A DNA stretch of 6,027 nucleotides from an uncultured Clostridia bacterium. GTDB taxonomy: Bacteria; Bacillota; Clostridia; Oscillospirales; Acutalibacteraceae. A program made the translations under genes and the position numbers. Of the stretch, positions 4,781 through 6,027 are shown one piece after another; position 1 is the first letter of the stretch; each line of letters begins with the position of its first letter. The notes below the pieces were generated by a model. The model did no database searches. It was not told where the DNA came from and saw only the letters and a list, made by a program, of their open reading frames with translations. The stretch spans positions 1 to 6,027 of the forward strand of contig CALFTO010000133.1 of NCBI GenBank assembly GCA_937916195.1, in the 5' to 3' direction.

Positions 4781-6027
4781 ATGAGTTTAAAGAATTATGA
4801 ATTTTGGTTTGTAGTTGGAAGTCAGTTCCTTTATGGACCTGAAGTCTTGGAAACAGTTGCAGCTCGTGCACAAGAAATGGTTGATGAATTAAACAAATCA
4901 GACCTTCTTCCTTGTAAAATTGTTTATAAGGTAACTGCAAAGACAAATAAGGAAATTACAGATGTTGTAAGAGAAGCAAACTATGACAAAAAATGTGCGG
5001 GTATCATTACATGGTGTCATACCTTCAGCCCATCAAAAATGTGGATTAATGGCTTTGTAGACCTTCAAAAGCCATATTGTCACCTTGCAACACAGTATAA
5101 TGTTGAAATCCCTAACGATGAAATAGATATGGACTTTATGAATCTTAATCAGGCTGCTCACGGTGACCGTGAACACGGTTTTATTGCGGCTCGTCTTCGT
5201 ATGCCTCGTAAGGTTATTGCAGGTCATTGGACAAAGGATTCAGTACGCACCCGTCTTGGTGACTGGATGCGTTCAGCAGTTGGTGTTGCAGTAAGTAAAG
5301 AACTTAAGGTTATGCGTTTCGGTGACAATATGCGTGAAGTGGCAGTTACTGAGGGCGATAAGGTTGAAGTTCAGGCAAAGCTTGGTTGGCAGGTTAACAC
5401 CTGGGCAGTTGGTGACCTTGTAAAAGAAATGAATGCCGTAACAGATGCAGAAATTGATGATCTTATGGATGTATATAAGGCAGAATATGATTTTGCAACT
5501 GATAATGTTGAAGCAATTCGCTATCAGGCTCGTGAAGAAATTGCGATGAAAAAAATGCTTGATGCAGAAGGTTGTATGGCATTCTCAAACACATTCCAAG
5601 ATTTGTATGGTATGGAACAACTTCCGGGACTTGCAAGCCAGCACCTTATGGCACAAGGCTATGGATATGGTGGTGAAGGTGACTGGAAAGTTGCCGCTAT
5701 GACTGCTATTATGAAAGCTATGGCAGAGGGCAAAAATGGTGGTACAGGATTTATGGAAGACTATACATACCACCTTGTTGAAGGTGAAGAATATAGCCTT
5801 GGTGCTCATATGCTTGAGGTTTGTCCTTCAATGGCAGCGGATAAACCAAGAATTGAAACACATCATCTTGGAATTGGTATGAACGAAAAAGACCCTGCAC
5901 GTCTTGTGTTTGAAGGTAAAGCGGGCAGTGCTATCGTAGTAAGCCTTGTTGATATGGGTGGTCGTCTTCGTCTTATCTGTCAGGATATTGAATGTGTTAA
6001 GCCTATTATGGAAATGCCAAATCTTCC
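4781..6027 (+). CDS. araA: L-arabinose isomerase, partial at right edge
   Basis: The first 415 complete codons are present; the frame runs off the window without a stop. The enzyme converts L-arabinose to L-ribulose, first step of cytoplasmic arabinose catabolism, using Mn2+ in a homo-oligomer. Family hallmarks are FWFVVGSQFLYG (8-19), WCHTFSPSKMWI (78-89), GYGYGGEGDWK (293-303), FMEDYTYH (324-331) and GAHMLEVCPS (341-350). By alignment with the E. coli enzyme (about 500 residues), Glu299, Glu326 and His343 are three of the four metal ligands; the fourth histidine would lie beyond the edge. AAGGAG (4766-4771) stands 9 nt before the ATG and overlaps the kinase stop, which indicates one operon. 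About 80 residues are missing, and the 4-epimerase gene may follow outside the window. Confidence 0.97.
   Translation, partial: MSLKNYEFWFVVGSQFLYGPEVLETVAARAQEMVDELNKSDLLPCKIVYKVTAKTNKEITDVVREANYDKKCAGIITWCHTFSPSKMWINGFVDLQKPYCHLATQYNVEIPNDEIDMDFMNLNQAAHGDREHGFIAARLRMPRKVIAGHWTKDSVRTRLGDWMRSAVGVAVSKELKVMRFGDNMREVAVTEGDKVEVQAKLGWQVNTWAVGDLVKEMNAVTDAEIDDLMDVYKAEYDFATDNVEAIRYQAREEIAMKKMLDAEGCMAFSNTFQDLYGMEQLPGLASQHLMAQGYGYGGEGDWKVAAMTAIMKAMAEGKNGGTGFMEDYTYHLVEGEEYSLGAHMLEVCPSMAADKPRIETHHLGIGMNEKDPARLVFEGKAGSAIVVSLVDMGGRLRLICQDIECVKPIMEMPNL

Noticed and set aside
5159..5171. Palindrome CACGG-TGA-CCGTG in araA
   Set aside because: It is short and within a conserved coding stretch (HGDREHG), most simply explained by codon content.

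Overview
The window looks like chromosome from a low-GC Gram-positive anaerobe of the class Clostridia, most likely a gut or rumen relative of Ruminococcus/Oscillospiraceae. The basis is AT-rich sequence with strong Shine-Dalgarno sites, a short-signal lipoprotein, an FGGY kinase/AraA pair of the type I associate with this group, and a hairpin repeat resembling one common in Ruminococcaceae. The exact taxon is inference. All recognised genes are on the + strand.

Layout. (1) 1-225: the 3' end of rplS (ribosomal protein L19) and its intrinsic terminator. (2) 241-1576: prmA (ribosomal protein L11 methyltransferase) followed after 9 bp by a small ArsC/Spx-like thioredoxin-fold protein. The prmA leader is an interspersed hairpin repeat whose right end supplies the Shine-Dalgarno sequence. 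(3) 1577-1788: an intergenic stretch with a strong promoter, a palindrome at the predicted transcription start, a long hairpin, an unpaired C-rich motif and an intrinsic terminator. This is the architecture of a small regulatory RNA of about 140 nt. (4) 1789-3090: a separately promoted GH5 glycoside hydrolase with a lipoprotein signal, probably displayed on the cell surface. (5) 3098-6027: another promoter, an FGGY-family sugar kinase starting at TTG, and araA (L-arabinose isomerase), which is cut off by the right edge.

How the genes work together. AraA converts L-arabinose to L-ribulose, and the kinase just upstream probably phosphorylates L-ribulose to L-ribulose-5-phosphate. An L-ribulose-5-phosphate 4-epimerase would be expected beyond the right edge. 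The surface GH5 enzyme may release sugars from plant cell-wall glucan or hemicellulose, so the right half reads as a plant-polysaccharide/pentose locus. The left half is ribosome-related housekeeping (L19, L11 methylation).

I see no wholly new defence, mobile or biosynthetic system. The most noteworthy items are the candidate small RNA at about 1641-1785, which matches no RNA family I recognise, and the repeat acting as translation-initiation region of prmA.
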